A DNA stretch of 64,000 nt from a bacterium. Lineage in GTDB: Bacteria > Chloroflexota > Dormibacteria > Aeolococcales > Bog-877. The stretch lies in contig JAJYWQ010000050.1 of the NCBI GenBank assembly GCA_021791415.1, positions 42,328 through 106,327 on the forward strand, in the 5' to 3' direction. The position numbers and the translations under genes were made by a program. The notes under the pieces are model-generated. The model saw only the letters and a program-made list of their open reading frames with translations. It had not been told where the DNA came from and did no database searches. Of this stretch, positions 16,213 through 24,775 are shown in pieces; positions within the stretch are counted from its first letter, which is position 1, and the number at the start of each line of letters is the position of its first letter.

Positions 16213-17084
16213 GCAAGCGCCGGGGGCTGGGCCGGGGGCTGGAGCAGCTGATCCCCACCGGCTCTCCGGGCCTGGGTGGCGGCGCTGCTTCGTCCCCCGC
16301 CAGGGAGATACCCATCTCCGAGATTGCTCCCAACCCGCTGCAGCCGCGCAGCACCTTCGACCCGGCGACCCTGGAGGCGCTGGCGCAGTCCATCCGAGAG
16401 TACGGCGTTCTCCAGCCGCTGGTGGTGGAGGCGGCCGATGGTGCCTACCGGCTGGTGGCCGGGGAGCGGCGCCTGCGGGCCTCGCAGCTCGCCGGGCTGC
16501 AGACGGTGCCGGTGGTCGTGCGGCCGGTCGGCCCCGAGCGCTCCCGGCTGGAGATGGCGCTGGTCGAGAACCTGCAGCGAAGCGACATCTCCGCCCTGGA
16601 CGAGGCCCGGGCCTTCACACGCCTCTGCGACGAGTTCGGCCTCACCCAGGAAGACGTGGCTCAGCGGCTGGGACGGAGCCGGTCCGGGGTGGCCAACACG
16701 ATGCGCCTGCTCCAGGCCACCCCCGAGGTGCAGCGCGCACTGGAGCGCGAGCAGATCTCCCCCGCCCACGCGCGCGCTCTCCTGGCCGTGACCGACCCGG
16801 CTCTGCAGGCCAAGACCCTTCTCCACGTGATCGCCCGCCGGCTCTCGGTCCGGGAGACGGAGAGGCTCGTGGGACGGCTCGGCCAGCGTCGCGAGCCGCC
16901 CCAGACGTCCGGGAGGGCGGCGCCGGGGACCGAACTCCGAGCCCTAGAGACAGCCATCGCCAGGCGGTTGGGCACCCGGGTGCGCCTCACCCAGGGAGCT
17001 CGTGGCCGTGGCCGGATCCTGATCGAGTACTTCTCCGCCGAGGAACTCTCCGGCATATGCGAGGCCCTCGGAGTCGAGCTCTAG
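16209..17084 (+). CDS. parB: Chromosome partitioning protein ParB (Spo0J)
   Basis: CTP-dependent parS-binding clamp, 291 aa. The N-terminus RRGLGRGLEQLIP (4-16) is the ParA-interacting segment. IPISEIAPNPLQPRSTFD and the CTP motif GERRLRA (85-91) form the nuclease-like domain, and the HTH lies near LTQEDVAQRLGRSRSGVANTM. A C-terminal dimerisation part follows a Pro/Gly linker. The GTG at 16209 overlaps the parA stop as GTGA. Its cognate site lies 800 bp upstream, in the parA promoter. Confidence 0.97.
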   Translation: MSKRRGLGRGLEQLIPTGSPGLGGGAASSPAREIPISEIAPNPLQPRSTFDPATLEALAQSIREYGVLQPLVVEAADGAYRLVAGERRLRASQLAGLQTVPVVVRPVGPERSRLEMALVENLQRSDISALDEARAFTRLCDEFGLTQEDVAQRLGRSRSGVANTMRLLQATPEVQRALEREQISPAHARALLAVTDPALQAKTLLHVIARRLSVRETERLVGRLGQRREPPQTSGRAAPGTELRALETAIARRLGTRVRLTQGARGRGRILIEYFSAEELSGICEALGVEL

Positions 17085-17292
17085 AACCGCTCAGCGAACA
17101 TCTGTTTGGCCACTTCCCCGCCACTCCCTCCCCCTCTAGGAACCGCCAGCCCTTGAGGTCCCTCCGCCCCACCTGATATCGGGGCTCTGCCGGGCCTCGA
17201 GCGGGTCGGCCCCACCAGCCCGGTGCGAGGCGCCGATCCGGAGGTCGCTCCTCCCAGCCTGAGATCAAAGCGGCCCATCCGGGGGCGGTTCG
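17085..17292. other. Intergenic region between parB and lepB
   Basis: About 210 nt with no open frame, tRNA or clear terminator that I can support. It ends in the lepB promoter. Confidence 0.5.
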
Positions 17293-17298
17293 TATACT
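17293..17298 (+). promoter_or_regulatory. -10 element, leaderless lepB promoter
   Basis: TATACT, 6 nt (GCCGGG) before the GTG at 17305. Confidence 0.65.
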
Positions 17299-17304
17299 GC
17301 CGGG

Positions 17305-18069
17305 GTGCTTCAGGGACCCGGCAACACGCCCACGCCGGTGCCCGCCCAGGGCCCCTCCCGGGGCCGGGGATCCCTCCTCCGGGACCTCATCGAGGTGGTC
17401 GCGCTGGCGGCGGTGATCTACCTGCTCATCGCCTTCGCCGTCCGTCCGGTCCATGTCGAGGGGACCAGCATGTACCCCGGGCTGCACAACAACGACCTCC
17501 TCCTCACCGAGGAGATATCGCTCTACTTCAGCGGCCCAAGCCGGGGCCAGGTGGTGATCATCAACCCCCCCATCCCGTCCTCCAACGACTTCATCAAACG
17601 GGTCATCGGTCTGCCCGGGCAGTGGATCCGCATCGCCCCCGACAGCCAGGGGGTGGGGCATGTCTACATCTCCAACTCCCGCCCCACCTCGGCGGGAGGC
17701 GGTACGCAGCTGGTGGAGCCCTACATCAACGGCGTCTGGACCCAGGAGGTGCTCTGCTGCACCAACCAGGGCACCGCGTCGCCCCTGCTGCCCCCGACCG
17801 GGAGGTGGGCCCACATCCCGGCGCACGACTATTTCGTGATGGGCGACAACCGCAACGTGTCAGAGGACTCCCGCACCTTCGGCTGGGAGCCGCGGTCCGG
17901 CATCCAGGGGATCGCCGTCCTGCGCTTCTGGCCGCTCACCCGGCTGGGCCCGGTCCCGGCTCAGGAGCCCTCCCTGGCCGCCCTCCTGAGCCTCGGGGCG
18001 GTGGTCCCCGTGGGGGCTCGTAGAGGCCTCAGGGATAGATCCAGGAGCCGCCCGCGCGCTCCCAGCTGA
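17305..18069 (+). CDS. lepB: Signal peptidase I
   Basis: Membrane protease that removes signal peptides from exported proteins; 254 aa. One N-terminal membrane segment (about 27-46) is followed by the catalytic Ser55 in [10 protein letters not shown], the general base Lys98 in [12 protein letters not shown] and the box [16 protein letters not shown]. The GTG start follows a leaderless -10. The last 50 residues (after [12 protein letters not shown]) are an extra hydrophobic and Arg-rich tail. The final 41 nt overlap the convergent ndk 3' end, which is unusual and could produce antisense pairing of the two mRNAs. Confidence 0.95.
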   Translation: MLQGPGNTPTPVPAQGPSRGRGSLLRDLIEVVALAAVIYLLIAFAVRPVHVEGTSMYPGLHNNDLLLTEEISLYFSGPSRGQVVIINPPIPSSNDFIKRVIGLPGQWIRIAPDSQGVGHVYISNSRPTSAGGGTQLVEPYINGVWTQEVLCCTNQGTASPLLPPTGRWAHIPAHDYFVMGDNRNVSEDSRTFGWEPRSGIQGIAVLRFWPLTRLGPVPAQEPSLAALLSLGAVVPVGARRGLRDRSRSRPRAPS

Positions 18070-18478
18070 CGAGCTCAGAGGGCTGGAAGAAGAGGGACAC
18101 CTCCACCTCGGCGCGAGCCGGGCTGTCCGACCCGTGGACCACGTTCTGCCCGATGTCCACGCCGAGGTCTCCACGGATCGTTCCCGGGGGCGCGGTCGCC
18201 GGGTTGGTCGGCCCCATCATGGAGCGCACCAGGCTGACCACGTTGGGTCCCTCCCAGACCATGGCCACCACCGGCGACGAGGAGATGAAGTCGATCACCG
18301 CCCCGAAGAAGGGACGCTCCCGATGCTCGGCGTAGTGGCGCTCCGCCAGCTCCCGCTCCACCGCCATCAGCTTCAGCCCGACCAGGTGCAGCCCGCGGCG
18401 CTCCAGCCTTCCGATGACCTCGCCCACCAGCCCGCGCTGCACCCCGTCTGGCTTGATCAGCACCAGCGTCCGTTCCAA
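18029..18478 (-). CDS. ndk: Nucleoside diphosphate kinase
   Basis: Transfers the gamma-phosphate among nucleoside triphosphates by a phospho-His intermediate. The protein is 149 aa, the normal length. [19 protein letters not shown] (4-22) and the catalytic His115 in NVVHGSDS are intact. The TTG at 18478 has a GAGGAGGAG ribosome-binding site. It lies 23 nt downstream of the M16 peptidase gene on the same strand, likely in the same transcript. Its 3' end overlaps lepB. Confidence 0.97.
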   Translation of the reverse strand: MERTLVLIKPDGVQRGLVGEVIGRLERRGLHLVGLKLMAVERELAERHYAEHRERPFFGAVIDFISSSPVVAMVWEGPNVVSLVRSMMGPTNPATAPPGTIRGDLGVDIGQNVVHGSDSPARAEVEVSLFFQPSELVSWERAGGSWIYP

Positions 18479-18501
18479 TTCAGCTCCTCCTCAACTCACG
18501 G

Positions 18502-19809
18502 TCATTCCCGCACCGCCGCCTCGAGGCCCTCGCGATCCCGGATCGGGCCCACCGCCGCCAGGCGCCAGCTGGAGCGCCCGGGCAGCAGCTCTCGCGCCAG
18601 CCCCACCACCGCATCCTCCTCGACGTCCCGGACCCGCTGTACCACCTCCTCGGGGCTGAGGAGGCCGCCGGTGAGCAGGGCCTCGTGCCCCAGGAACTCG
18701 CTGAGGCCGCCCGAGCTCTCGGTCTGGAGGGCCAGCCGCCCCTCCATCTGAGCCTTGGCCCGTTCCAGCTCGCGGGGCTCCAGCCCCCGATCCGCCAGCC
18801 GACGCAGCTCCGCCAGAGCCGCCCGAGCCCCGGTCGCCGCCTGATCGGGCCTGGTGGCCAGGTAGATCGCAAAGGCCCCCGAGTCCCGATGGCGGGCGGT
18901 GAAGGAGTGGACGTCATAGGCCAGCCCCTGGTTCTCCCTCAGCTCGAGGAAGAGCCGGCTGCTCATACCCTCCCCCAAAAGGGTGTTGAGCAGGTCCAGC
19001 GCCCAGCGGTCGGGGGCAGCGTAGGGTGAGCAGCGCGTGCCCAGGAGGAGGTGCACCTGCTCGCCGCGGCGTGAGATGAGGCGGGCCTCGAAGGGGGTGG
19101 CCAGGGGCAGCGGAACCCCGCCATCGCGACCTGGGTCCGGAGGCGCCTCCGCGGGCCGGGGAAGCCGGGACTCCAAGCGCTTGAGCACCTCCCGACGCGC
19201 CCGCGCCGGGGAGAAGGCCCCGGCGATCATGACCACCAGCCTTCCCGGCCGATAGTTGGCCGCCCGGTAGGCTCCCAGCTCCGGGGCCGCGATCCGCCGC
19301 AGGGACCGGCGGTCGCCGGCGGGGTCGCGGGCCAGGGGGTGTCCCTCCCACATCCCCTCGTCGAAAGCCATCTGCACGAGGTCGGCCGGCTGGTCCAGGT
19401 ACATCTTCAGCTCCTCGAAGACCACCTCGCGCTCCCTCTCCACCTCCGCTGGATCGATCCGCGGCGCCAGCGCCAGCTCGGCGAGCACGTCCAGGGCGGT
19501 GGAGAGGTGGCGGCCGGCCACCCTGGCCCAGAAGACGGTCATCTCCTTCTCCGTGCTGGCGTTCATCACCCCCCCCAGCCCCTCTATGGCCGAGGAGACC
19601 GCCCGGCTGTCCCGATAGCGCTCGGTCCCCTTGAAAACGATGTGCTCCAGGAAGTGGGAGATGCCGGCCAGCCGGGGGGGCTCGAAGCGGGACCCGACCC
19701 CTAACAGCAGGGAGACCGAGACCGAGCTTCGGCCCGAAAGCGGGGCCATGATCAATCGCGCGCCGCTGGGCAGCGTCTCCTCCTCGAACCTCAGGGTCCG
19801 CGCCGCCAA
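18502..19809 (-). CDS. M16 family zinc metallopeptidase (pitrilysin/processing-peptidase type)
   Basis: Putative Zn protease, 435 aa, with the inverted zinc motif HFLEH (52-56), the downstream Glu region STEKEMTVFWARV and a second M16 domain with YDVHSFTARHRDSGAF. Bacterial members (such as YmxG/PqqL-like) often lie near housekeeping genes, and the substrate is usually unknown. The TTG at 19809 follows the upstream lipoprotein stop by one base (TGAGTTG). The N-terminus FEEETLPSGARLIM fits the family, supporting this start. Confidence 0.92.
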   Translation of the reverse strand: MAARTLRFEEETLPSGARLIMAPLSGRSSVSVSLLLGVGSRFEPPRLAGISHFLEHIVFKGTERYRDSRAVSSAIEGLGGVMNASTEKEMTVFWARVAGRHLSTALDVLAELALAPRIDPAEVEREREVVFEELKMYLDQPADLVQMAFDEGMWEGHPLARDPAGDRRSLRRIAAPELGAYRAANYRPGRLVVMIAGAFSPARARREVLKRLESRLPRPAEAPPDPGRDGGVPLPLATPFEARLISRRGEQVHLLLGTRCSPYAAPDRWALDLLNTLLGEGMSSRLFLELRENQGLAYDVHSFTARHRDSGAFAIYLATRPDQAATGARAALAELRRLADRGLEPRELERAKAQMEGRLALQTESSGGLSEFLGHEALLTGGLLSPEEVVQRVRDVEEDAVVGLARELLPGRSSWRLAAVGPIRDREGLEAAVRE

Positions 19810-19810
19810 C

Positions 19811-20440
19811 TCAGCTGGACCTCAGCCGCCGCTCGGCGAGCTGCGCCAACTGGACCGCGTACTGGACGTCCATGGTTGCGGCGTTGCCGGCCGCCAGGAT
19901 CACACCCACGGCGTTGTCCTGACGCCAGAGGACCACGAAGGAGTCGTAGGCCACACCGTCTAGCTGCTTCTGGATCACGTATCCCAGCACCGCCTGGCCC
20001 ACCTGGCCTGTGGAGATCGGGGTCCCGCCGGCCCGGACCAGCTCTGCGCCCAGGAGGGCGAGGCCCTGGGCGGCGCCGGAGCCGGTCCTAAAGAGGGATG
20101 CGGAGCTCTCGATGACCACCGGCCCCACGGCCTGGACGGGGCTGACGGCGCGGGAGAAGTCCCGCTCATACCCGCCGAGGCGCCCGGCCCGGCGGAGGGC
20201 GGCCAGGGTGGCGACGTCTCCGGCCGCCAGGCGGGAGTTGCTGTAAAAGCCGGCCGACGGCGAGTTCGCCTCCACCTCGAAACCGGGGAAGGGGATCTCC
20301 TGCACCGTGAGGGGAAGGTCCTCCACCGGGCCGCGGATCATCGCCGGAGCAGAAGCGCAGCCCGCCACCGGTCCCGCGGCCAGGCAGCCCAAAAGGGCGA
20401 GCGCGACCGCCCGGAGGGGGAGCTGGACCCTCAGCTCCAC
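19811..20440 (-). CDS. Putative lipoprotein, unknown function
   Basis: About 209 aa. From the GTG at 20440 it has an n-region (MELRVQLPLR), a hydrophobic core and lipobox VAGC, so it should be lipid-anchored outside the membrane. The mature part (PSAGFYSNSRLAAGDVATLA, then YDSFVVLWRQDNAVGVI) belongs to no domain I can name. It overlaps the jag stop by 10 nt and is followed one base later by the M16 peptidase, so it is co-transcribed with both. It may act with the peptidase at the cell surface, but this rests only on neighbourhood. Confidence 0.7.
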   Translation of the reverse strand: MELRVQLPLRAVALALLGCLAAGPVAGCASAPAMIRGPVEDLPLTVQEIPFPGFEVEANSPSAGFYSNSRLAAGDVATLAALRRAGRLGGYERDFSRAVSPVQAVGPVVIESSASLFRTGSGAAQGLALLGAELVRAGGTPISTGQVGQAVLGYVIQKQLDGVAYDSFVVLWRQDNAVGVILAAGNAATMDVQYAVQLAQLAERRLRSS

Positions 20441-21117
20441 CCGCCCCCGGTGGGCTCCCCCCCCTCGCCGGGCACGGGCCTGATCACCACGTGGCGCTCG
20501 CCGTCCACCCCTTCGCTCTCCGTCTCCACCCCGGGCAGGCCCGCCAGCGCCAGGTGCACCGCCCGCCGCTCGTACGGCGGCATGGGGCTGAGGCGCTGCG
20601 CCCGCCCGGTGCGCACCACGGTCTCGGCGACCCGCTCCGCCATCCGGCTCACCACCTGCTCCCGCCTCTCGCGGTAGTGGGCGATGTCCACGATCACCCG
20701 CGACCGTCCCGGCTCAGCGCCGAGCATCAGGTTGAGCACCGTCTGCAGCGCGCGCAGCGACTCGCCCCTCCAGCCGATGAGCACCCCCAGGTCGTCCCCC
20801 TCCACCTCCAGCACGGTGGGTGGCGGCTCGCCGTCCTGGCCGCCGGCCCGCGCCAGCCGAGCCTCGACCCGGGCCTCGATCCCCATGAGCTGGAGAAGTC
20901 GCTGGAGCTGCTCCCGGGCGCCGCGCGCCTCCTGGGGCAGGGGGGTCACCCTCACCCGGGCCATGGCCCCGGTGAGCCGCTCCCCGGCGATCACCGGGGC
21001 ACCGGCGCTGACCACCTCGACCGCCGCCTCGTCCTCCCGGAGGCCGGCCTCGGCCAGTGCGCGGCTGAGCGCCTCCTCCACCGTGGCGCCGCTGGCCTCG
21101 TAGGCGGGCTGGTTCAT
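20431..21117 (-). CDS. jag: Jag / KhpB, KH-R3H RNA-binding protein (SpoIIIJ-associated)
   Basis: RNA-binding protein next to yidC, about 228 aa. It has an N-terminal Jag-N domain (YEASGATVEEALSRALAEAG), a KH domain around EVEGDDLGVLIGWRGESLRALQ (GxxG as IGWRGE) and a C-terminal R3H domain (RVAETVVRTGRAQRLSPMPPYERRAVHLAL). The ATG at 21115-21117 overlaps the yidC stop as ATGA. Its position in the jag-yidC-yidD-rnpA-rpmH order is standard. It is thought to bind transcripts and affect cell division and envelope growth. Confidence 0.95.
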   Translation of the reverse strand: MNQPAYEASGATVEEALSRALAEAGLREDEAAVEVVSAGAPVIAGERLTGAMARVRVTPLPQEARGAREQLQRLLQLMGIEARVEARLARAGGQDGEPPPTVLEVEGDDLGVLIGWRGESLRALQTVLNLMLGAEPGRSRVIVDIAHYRERREQVVSRMAERVAETVVRTGRAQRLSPMPPYERRAVHLALAGLPGVETESEGVDGERHVVIRPVPGEGGEPTGGGWS

Positions 21118-22166
21118 CGGCGCCCCACCCGGCGGGCCGGCCGCCCCGACCTGGTGGCGCCAGCGGAGGGTCGGCGCACCGAGGCTCCCCCGGAAGGCTG
21201 CTCGGGCTTCCGGGGGCGGCCGGCAACGGAGCCTCCACGCGCATCCGCGTCCCCGGGCCCGGGCCCGCCGCCCCGAGGCAGTTCGCCGAATTCGGCCGCC
21301 AGCCTGGCGCGGGGTGAGTTCGCCGGGTACCACCCGGCGCCCGGGACCCAGGAGGGCACCTTGAGCCCGCCCCATCCCATCATGGTGAACACCTGCAGAA
21401 CCATCACCAGGCTCTGGGTGATCCAGTAGAGGCCGATGCCCTGGTAGAAGTTGAGGGCGAAGAAGGCGATCATCACCGGCATGAGGTAGGTGGTCTGGGA
21501 CATCACCCGGTACATCTGTCGCTCGGACTCGCTCATGTCCGGGCGCGCCGGCTGCATCATCATCTTGGACTGCATGTAGGTGAGGATCCCGGCCAGCAGC
21601 GGGACCACCAGCAGCAAGGGGTCGCCCACGATCCCACCCTTCACCTTGAGAGCGACGTCGTTGAGGTTGGAGATCCAGAGGAAGCTGGCGGCGTGGCCGT
21701 GCAGGCCCTTGGAGAGCTTCTCGATGACCAGGTAGAGGGCGTAGATGAACGGCATCTGGATGAGGAGCGGCAGGCAGCCGGAGAGCTGGCTGAAGGGGCT
21801 CAGGCCGTGGCGGCGATAGAGCGCCATGGTCTCCTCGTTGAGCCGCTGACGGTCCTTCTTGTATTTCTGCTGCAGCTCCTTGAGCTCCGGCCCCAGCCGC
21901 CGCTGGTCGGCCTGGATCTTCCACTGGGTGGCGATCTGCCAGCGGAAGAGGGGGAAGAGAGCGCCTCGGATGATCAGGGTGAGGGCGATGATGGCCAGCC
22001 CGAACGCCCCCACGGCGTTGGTGGGACCGAAGTTGCGGAAACCCTGGTCCAGCAGGTAGAGGATGAAGCCGACCGGGGTCAGAAGGACGTAGAACAGCAC
22101 CGCCAGGAAGGGATTGGTCGGCGGCGGGGACATCGGGTTTATGAGGGCCACCATCTCAGGTGCCAT
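21114..22166 (-). CDS. yidC: Membrane protein insertase YidC/Oxa1
   Basis: Inserts membrane proteins together with or apart from SecYEG; 350 aa. The Gram-positive-type layout lacks the large periplasmic domain: membrane segments occur near residues 17-38, 45-70, 120-145, 185-205 and 225-265. The block LSPFSQLSGCLPLLIQMPFIYALYLVIE and the conserved Arg in the groove (TLIIRGALFPLFRWQ) are clear. The C-terminus from about 280 is a basic, Pro/Gly-rich tail (PRKPEQPSGG, then RSGRPARRVGRR), which may contact ribosomes. It overlaps yidD by 11 nt and jag by 4 nt. Confidence 0.96.
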   Translation of the reverse strand: MAPEMVALINPMSPPPTNPFLAVLFYVLLTPVGFILYLLDQGFRNFGPTNAVGAFGLAIIALTLIIRGALFPLFRWQIATQWKIQADQRRLGPELKELQQKYKKDRQRLNEETMALYRRHGLSPFSQLSGCLPLLIQMPFIYALYLVIEKLSKGLHGHAASFLWISNLNDVALKVKGGIVGDPLLLVVPLLAGILTYMQSKMMMQPARPDMSESERQMYRVMSQTTYLMPVMIAFFALNFYQGIGLYWITQSLVMVLQVFTMMGWGGLKVPSWVPGAGWYPANSPRARLAAEFGELPRGGGPGPGDADARGGSVAGRPRKPEQPSGGASVRRPSAGATRSGRPARRVGRR

Positions 22167-22401
22167 GGGGCACCTCCTCGCGGGGGAGGGGCACCGGGTC
22201 GTAGCCCCCGGCGTGGAAGGGGTTGCAGCGCAGGATCCGGCGCCCGCCCATCAGCCAGCCCCGCCAGAAGCCGTACAGCTGGATGGCCTCGTAGGTGTAG
22301 TGGGAGCAGCTCGGCTCGTACCGGCAGCCCCCCACGAGCCCCAGCAGCGGGCTGAGCGACACCTGGTAGAAGGTGATCAGCCAGAGAGACAGCTTCTTCA
22401 C
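22156..22401 (-). CDS. yidD: Membrane protein insertion efficiency factor YidD
   Basis: Small amphipathic protein of about 81 aa assisting YidC. The family signature is clear: FYQVSLSPLLGLVGGCRYEPSCSHYTYEAI and RRILRCNPFHAGGYDPVP, with all Cys residues. The GTG at 22399-22401 overlaps the rnpA stop as GTGA; the longer frame to 22530 only overlaps rnpA. Confidence 0.95.
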   Translation of the reverse strand: MKKLSLWLITFYQVSLSPLLGLVGGCRYEPSCSHYTYEAIQLYGFWRGWLMGGRRILRCNPFHAGGYDPVPLPREEVPHGT

Positions 22402-22727
22402 AGCGCTCCGGCCCGGCCCAGGGCCCGGTGCAACGCCTTTCCGAGCTCCGGGAAGGAGGCCGGAAGCGCCGCCGCCGTGGGGATCACCACGACATCGACC
22501 GGCTTCATGGCTGCAAGCTCCCGATCGCACAGGGCGCGCAGCCGCCGGCGGGTCCGGTTGCGGGCCACCGCCCCACCCACCCGCCGGGAGACGGCGAAGC
22601 CTATCCGCGGTTCGCCGTCTGCGCGCAGGCGCACCTGAACGCGAAGAAGAGGGTCCCCGGCGCCCCGCCGCTCCGCCCGCACTGCCGCGAAATCCCTGGA
22701 GCTGCGGAGGCGGTGACGCCTTCTCAC
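22398..22727 (-). CDS. rnpA: Ribonuclease P protein component
   Basis: Protein subunit of RNase P, which trims the 5' ends of tRNAs; about 109 aa. It begins [18 protein letters not shown] and carries the RNR signature [15 protein letters not shown]. The GTG at 22725-22727 overlaps the rpmH stop as GTGA. The frame extends on to 23174, but that part overlaps rpmH and is not coding. The RNase P RNA gene is not in this window. Confidence 0.95.
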   Translation of the reverse strand: MRRRHRLRSSRDFAAVRAERRGAGDPLLRVQVRLRADGEPRIGFAVSRRVGGAVARNRTRRRLRALCDRELAAMKPVDVVVIPTAAALPASFPELGKALHRALGRAGAL

Positions 22728-22870
22728 CGAACCCGGGCGGGCGTCAGCCGGCGTCGGCCCTTGAGGCGCCGCCGCTTGAGGACGCGCACTCCCCCCGGGG
22801 TCGACATCCGGGCGCGAAACCCGTGCACCTTCCTCCGATACCGCTTCTTGGGCTGGTAGGTTCGCTTGAT
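22724..22870 (-). CDS. rpmH: Ribosomal protein L34, with an ATC initiation codon
   Basis: Ribosomal protein of 48 aa whose body [20 protein letters not shown], followed by MSTPGG, is unmistakable. The codon at the invariant Met position is ATC (22870-22868). An in-frame TAG lies four codons upstream, and between it and KRTYQP there are only AGG, AGA, GCG, GTC and ATC. A GGAGAG Shine-Dalgarno sequence ends 6-7 nt before the ATC, the ideal spacing. I therefore call AUC as the start. Standard gene finders would not report this gene. It is followed by rnpA with a GTGA overlap, the universal rpmH-rnpA order. Confidence 0.93.
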   Translation of the reverse strand: MKRTYQPKKRYRRKVHGFRARMSTPGGVRVLKRRRLKGRRRLTPARVR

Positions 22871-22998
22871 GACCGCTCTCCTCTAGGCCGCCAGCCCTCC
22901 GCGGGACGCGGCGCACTTCCACATCGCACTGGGCGCGGACGGAGGAAGGATACCAGAGCCCATGGGAGGCGACCGCGTGTGCTTCGGCCCCCTCGCCC
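22871..22998. other. Intergenic region upstream of rpmH
   Basis: About 128 nt that should hold the rpmH-rnpA-yidD promoter. The AGAGGAGAG ribosome-binding site is next to the rpmH start. I cannot single out a -10/-35 pair with confidence. Confidence 0.4.
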
Positions 22999-23586
22999 TC
23001 AGGGGCACCGCCAGCTGCCCGAGATCGAACCGGAGTTTCCTCCGAAGGTGGTCGTGTCCCCCGAGACTTGCACCGAGGGCTCCTGGCCGACGGGGGGGCC
23101 GAACTGAAGGGAGACCGTCCCACTCCTGCCGCTCCTCGCCACCTTGAGCGTCCCGACCCCCTGGTAGTCGCCATTCACGAATCCGCCCTGGTACTCGATC
23201 GGGGGCGCACTCCCGGGCCCCCGCACGGTCATGGTGACAGAGTCGGAGAACCCTCCCTCCAGGGGCGGGTCGTACAGGTTCTGCCCCGGGCGCAGATGGG
23301 AGAGGGAGACGGTGACGTGCTGCCCCTGGACCTCACCGCTCACCAGGACATCCCGGCCCCCGTCCGAGCAGGACACGCTGGCGCCGCGCCCGGAGAGGAT
23401 CCCGAAGAGGTTGCCACCACCCAGCACAAAGGAGTTGGCGGCCAGGGAAGGGCCGCTGGGACTCGCGGTCGGTCGCGGCCGCACCTGCAGCACCCCGGAG
23501 GGACCGACAGCGCAGCCGCCAAGGAAGAGCACCACCGCCGAGGCGGCCAGAACCCAACGTGTCCGGCGCCACATCCGCAGAATCAT
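22999..23586 (-). CDS. Putative lipoprotein with beta-rich mature domain
   Basis: About 195 aa. The ATG at 23586 has a GGGAGG ribosome-binding site. The signal peptide MILRMWRRTRWVLAASAVV ends at lipobox FLGGC near residue 25. A short Pro/Ser linker leads to a domain resembling generic extracellular beta-sandwich proteins (SCSDGGRDVLVSGEVQGQ, then GGFVNGDYQGVGTLKV), with one Cys early in the mature part. The function is unknown. It lies between rpmH and dnaA, a place usually free of such genes. Confidence 0.7.
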   Translation of the reverse strand: MILRMWRRTRWVLAASAVVLFLGGCAVGPSGVLQVRPRPTASPSGPSLAANSFVLGGGNLFGILSGRGASVSCSDGGRDVLVSGEVQGQHVTVSLSHLRPGQNLYDPPLEGGFSDSVTMTVRGPGSAPPIEYQGGFVNGDYQGVGTLKVARSGRSGTVSLQFGPPVGQEPSVQVSGDTTTFGGNSGSISGSWRCP

Positions 23587-23642
23587 AGGTCCTCCCTGGC
23601 CAGGACGGCGCCGTCTCGGGCCCCCGGCGCCGGGGCCACGCC

Positions 23643-23648
23643 TACACT
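23643..23648 (+). promoter_or_regulatory. -10 element, leaderless promoter
   Basis: TACACT, 7 nt (CCACCGG) before the ATG at 23656. Confidence 0.6.
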
Positions 23649-23655
23649 CCACCGG

Positions 23656-24162
23656 ATGGCGACGAGCTGCCCGGCGTGCGGCTGCCTCAGGGAGGGCGGC
23701 CTCCGGCTGACGGTGTGCGGCGATCCCGCATGCTGCTGCCAGGAGATCAACGCCCGGACAAGCCTGGAGCGGATGGCCGCCGAGGTGTCGGCCGCCTTCC
23801 AGGCCCGCGACCTCAGGGCGTTCGGGGAGCTGCTGGCCGATGACGCCAGGTGGGGCGACGACACCGCCAGCAATCGCTGTCGCTCCCGCTCCGAGGTGAT
23901 CGACACCTTCCGCCGCCAGCTCTCGGCGGGCGTCGAGGGCCAGGTCTCCGCCGCCGAGGTCGGGCCGGCGGGCATTCTCTGCCAGCTCGCCTTCACCTCG
24001 CCCGCGGGTGGGGCGGGGGCGAGGCCCGGGACCGTCTTCCATCTCTACCGGGTGAGGGGCGGGAGGATCGCTGAGATAGAGCCCTTTGCCGACAGAGGTC
24101 CTGCGCTGGCGGCGCTGGGCGCGGGGCGGAGAGGCGGAAGGAAGCCGGGCAAGAGGTCCTGA
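23656..24162 (+). CDS. Cys-rich N-terminus plus NTF2/SnoaL-like domain protein
   Basis: About 168 aa. The first 25 residues hold six Cys in a zinc-ribbon-like pattern (SCPACGCLREGG, then VCGDPACCC). An NTF2/SnoaL-like cone fold follows: helices SLERMAAEVSAAFQARDLRAF, then LADDARWGDD and the closing strands FHLYRVRGGRIAEIEPF. SnoaL-like proteins are often small-molecule isomerases or ligand-binding proteins. The Cys-rich cap is unusual and could bind Zn or Fe. The ATG is fixed by a leaderless promoter. Confidence 0.75.
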   Translation: MATSCPACGCLREGGLRLTVCGDPACCCQEINARTSLERMAAEVSAAFQARDLRAFGELLADDARWGDDTASNRCRSRSEVIDTFRRQLSAGVEGQVSAAEVGPAGILCQLAFTSPAGGAGARPGTVFHLYRVRGGRIAEIEPFADRGPALAALGAGRRGGRKPGKRS

Positions 24163-24262
24163 TGGCCGCGTCAGCGCCGCCGGCTCCGCGCGGACAGCTC
24201 GCGGCTCAGGCGGTCTGCGGCTGATTCCCGGGACCAAAGACGCTCACGGTCCGGGCCGGCGG

Positions 24263-24694
24263 TCAGGCCAGGCGGATCTCTGGGCCCACCACCTCCATCC
24301 GAACGTCCTCCGGCCCCAAGTCGAGGAGGAGCCGAACCACCACCTCATACTCCCCGGGCGGGAGGGGCAGCCCTGGCACTATCGGCGTGGTGCCGACGAG
24401 AGCGGAGATCGCCAGCGGATGGTCGGGGTCCAGAGTCGCCCACCGGCCCACGCCAGCGATGCGGCCCAAGAACCACCCTCGGGGCTCCGCCTCCCCGGAA
24501 GGGCGGATCCCCCCGGTCACCGGCTCGCCCCAGGTGACCCTTCGGCTGCTGCTGCCGGCCGCCGCCAGCACCGACACGGTGGCCGGCACGAAGTCCCCTC
24601 TCGCCACCTCGGTGGCGGCCACATGGACCACTGCGCGGAGCCCGAGTTCCTCCCCCGTCCAGCTCATCGCCCGCCCGACCGGCGCCGGGACCAT
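24263..24694 (-). CDS. Hypothetical beta-sandwich protein, possibly BsuPI-like
   Basis: About 143 aa, unrecognised with certainty. Its strands (GLRAVVHVAATEVARGDFVP, then GSSSRRVTWGEPV) and the C-terminal PLPPGEYEVVVRLLLDLG resemble BsuPI-type intracellular proteinase-inhibitor domains, which use a G-x-Y strand near the end. No signal peptide is seen. ATGs at 24694 and 24667 are both possible; I use the longer. The frame beyond them overlaps the divergent channel gene and is not coding. Confidence 0.5.
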   Translation of the reverse strand: MVPAPVGRAMSWTGEELGLRAVVHVAATEVARGDFVPATVSVLAAAGSSSRRVTWGEPVTGGIRPSGEAEPRGWFLGRIAGVGRWATLDPDHPLAISALVGTTPIVPGLPLPPGEYEVVVRLLLDLGPEDVRMEVVGPEIRLA

Positions 24695-24775
24695 CCGCGC
24701 TCGCCACGCCGCCCTTGGCCGGTCGCTCCGATGCCGTGAGACTTGTGGGAGTGACCTTGTGGACGAGGACAGCCC

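Noticed and set aside
17085..17304. Possible tRNA or small RNA between parB and lepB
   Set aside because: No T-loop consensus, acceptor pairing or terminator could be found by eye; the same holds for the rest of the window, and no CRISPR-like repeat array or insertion sequence was seen.
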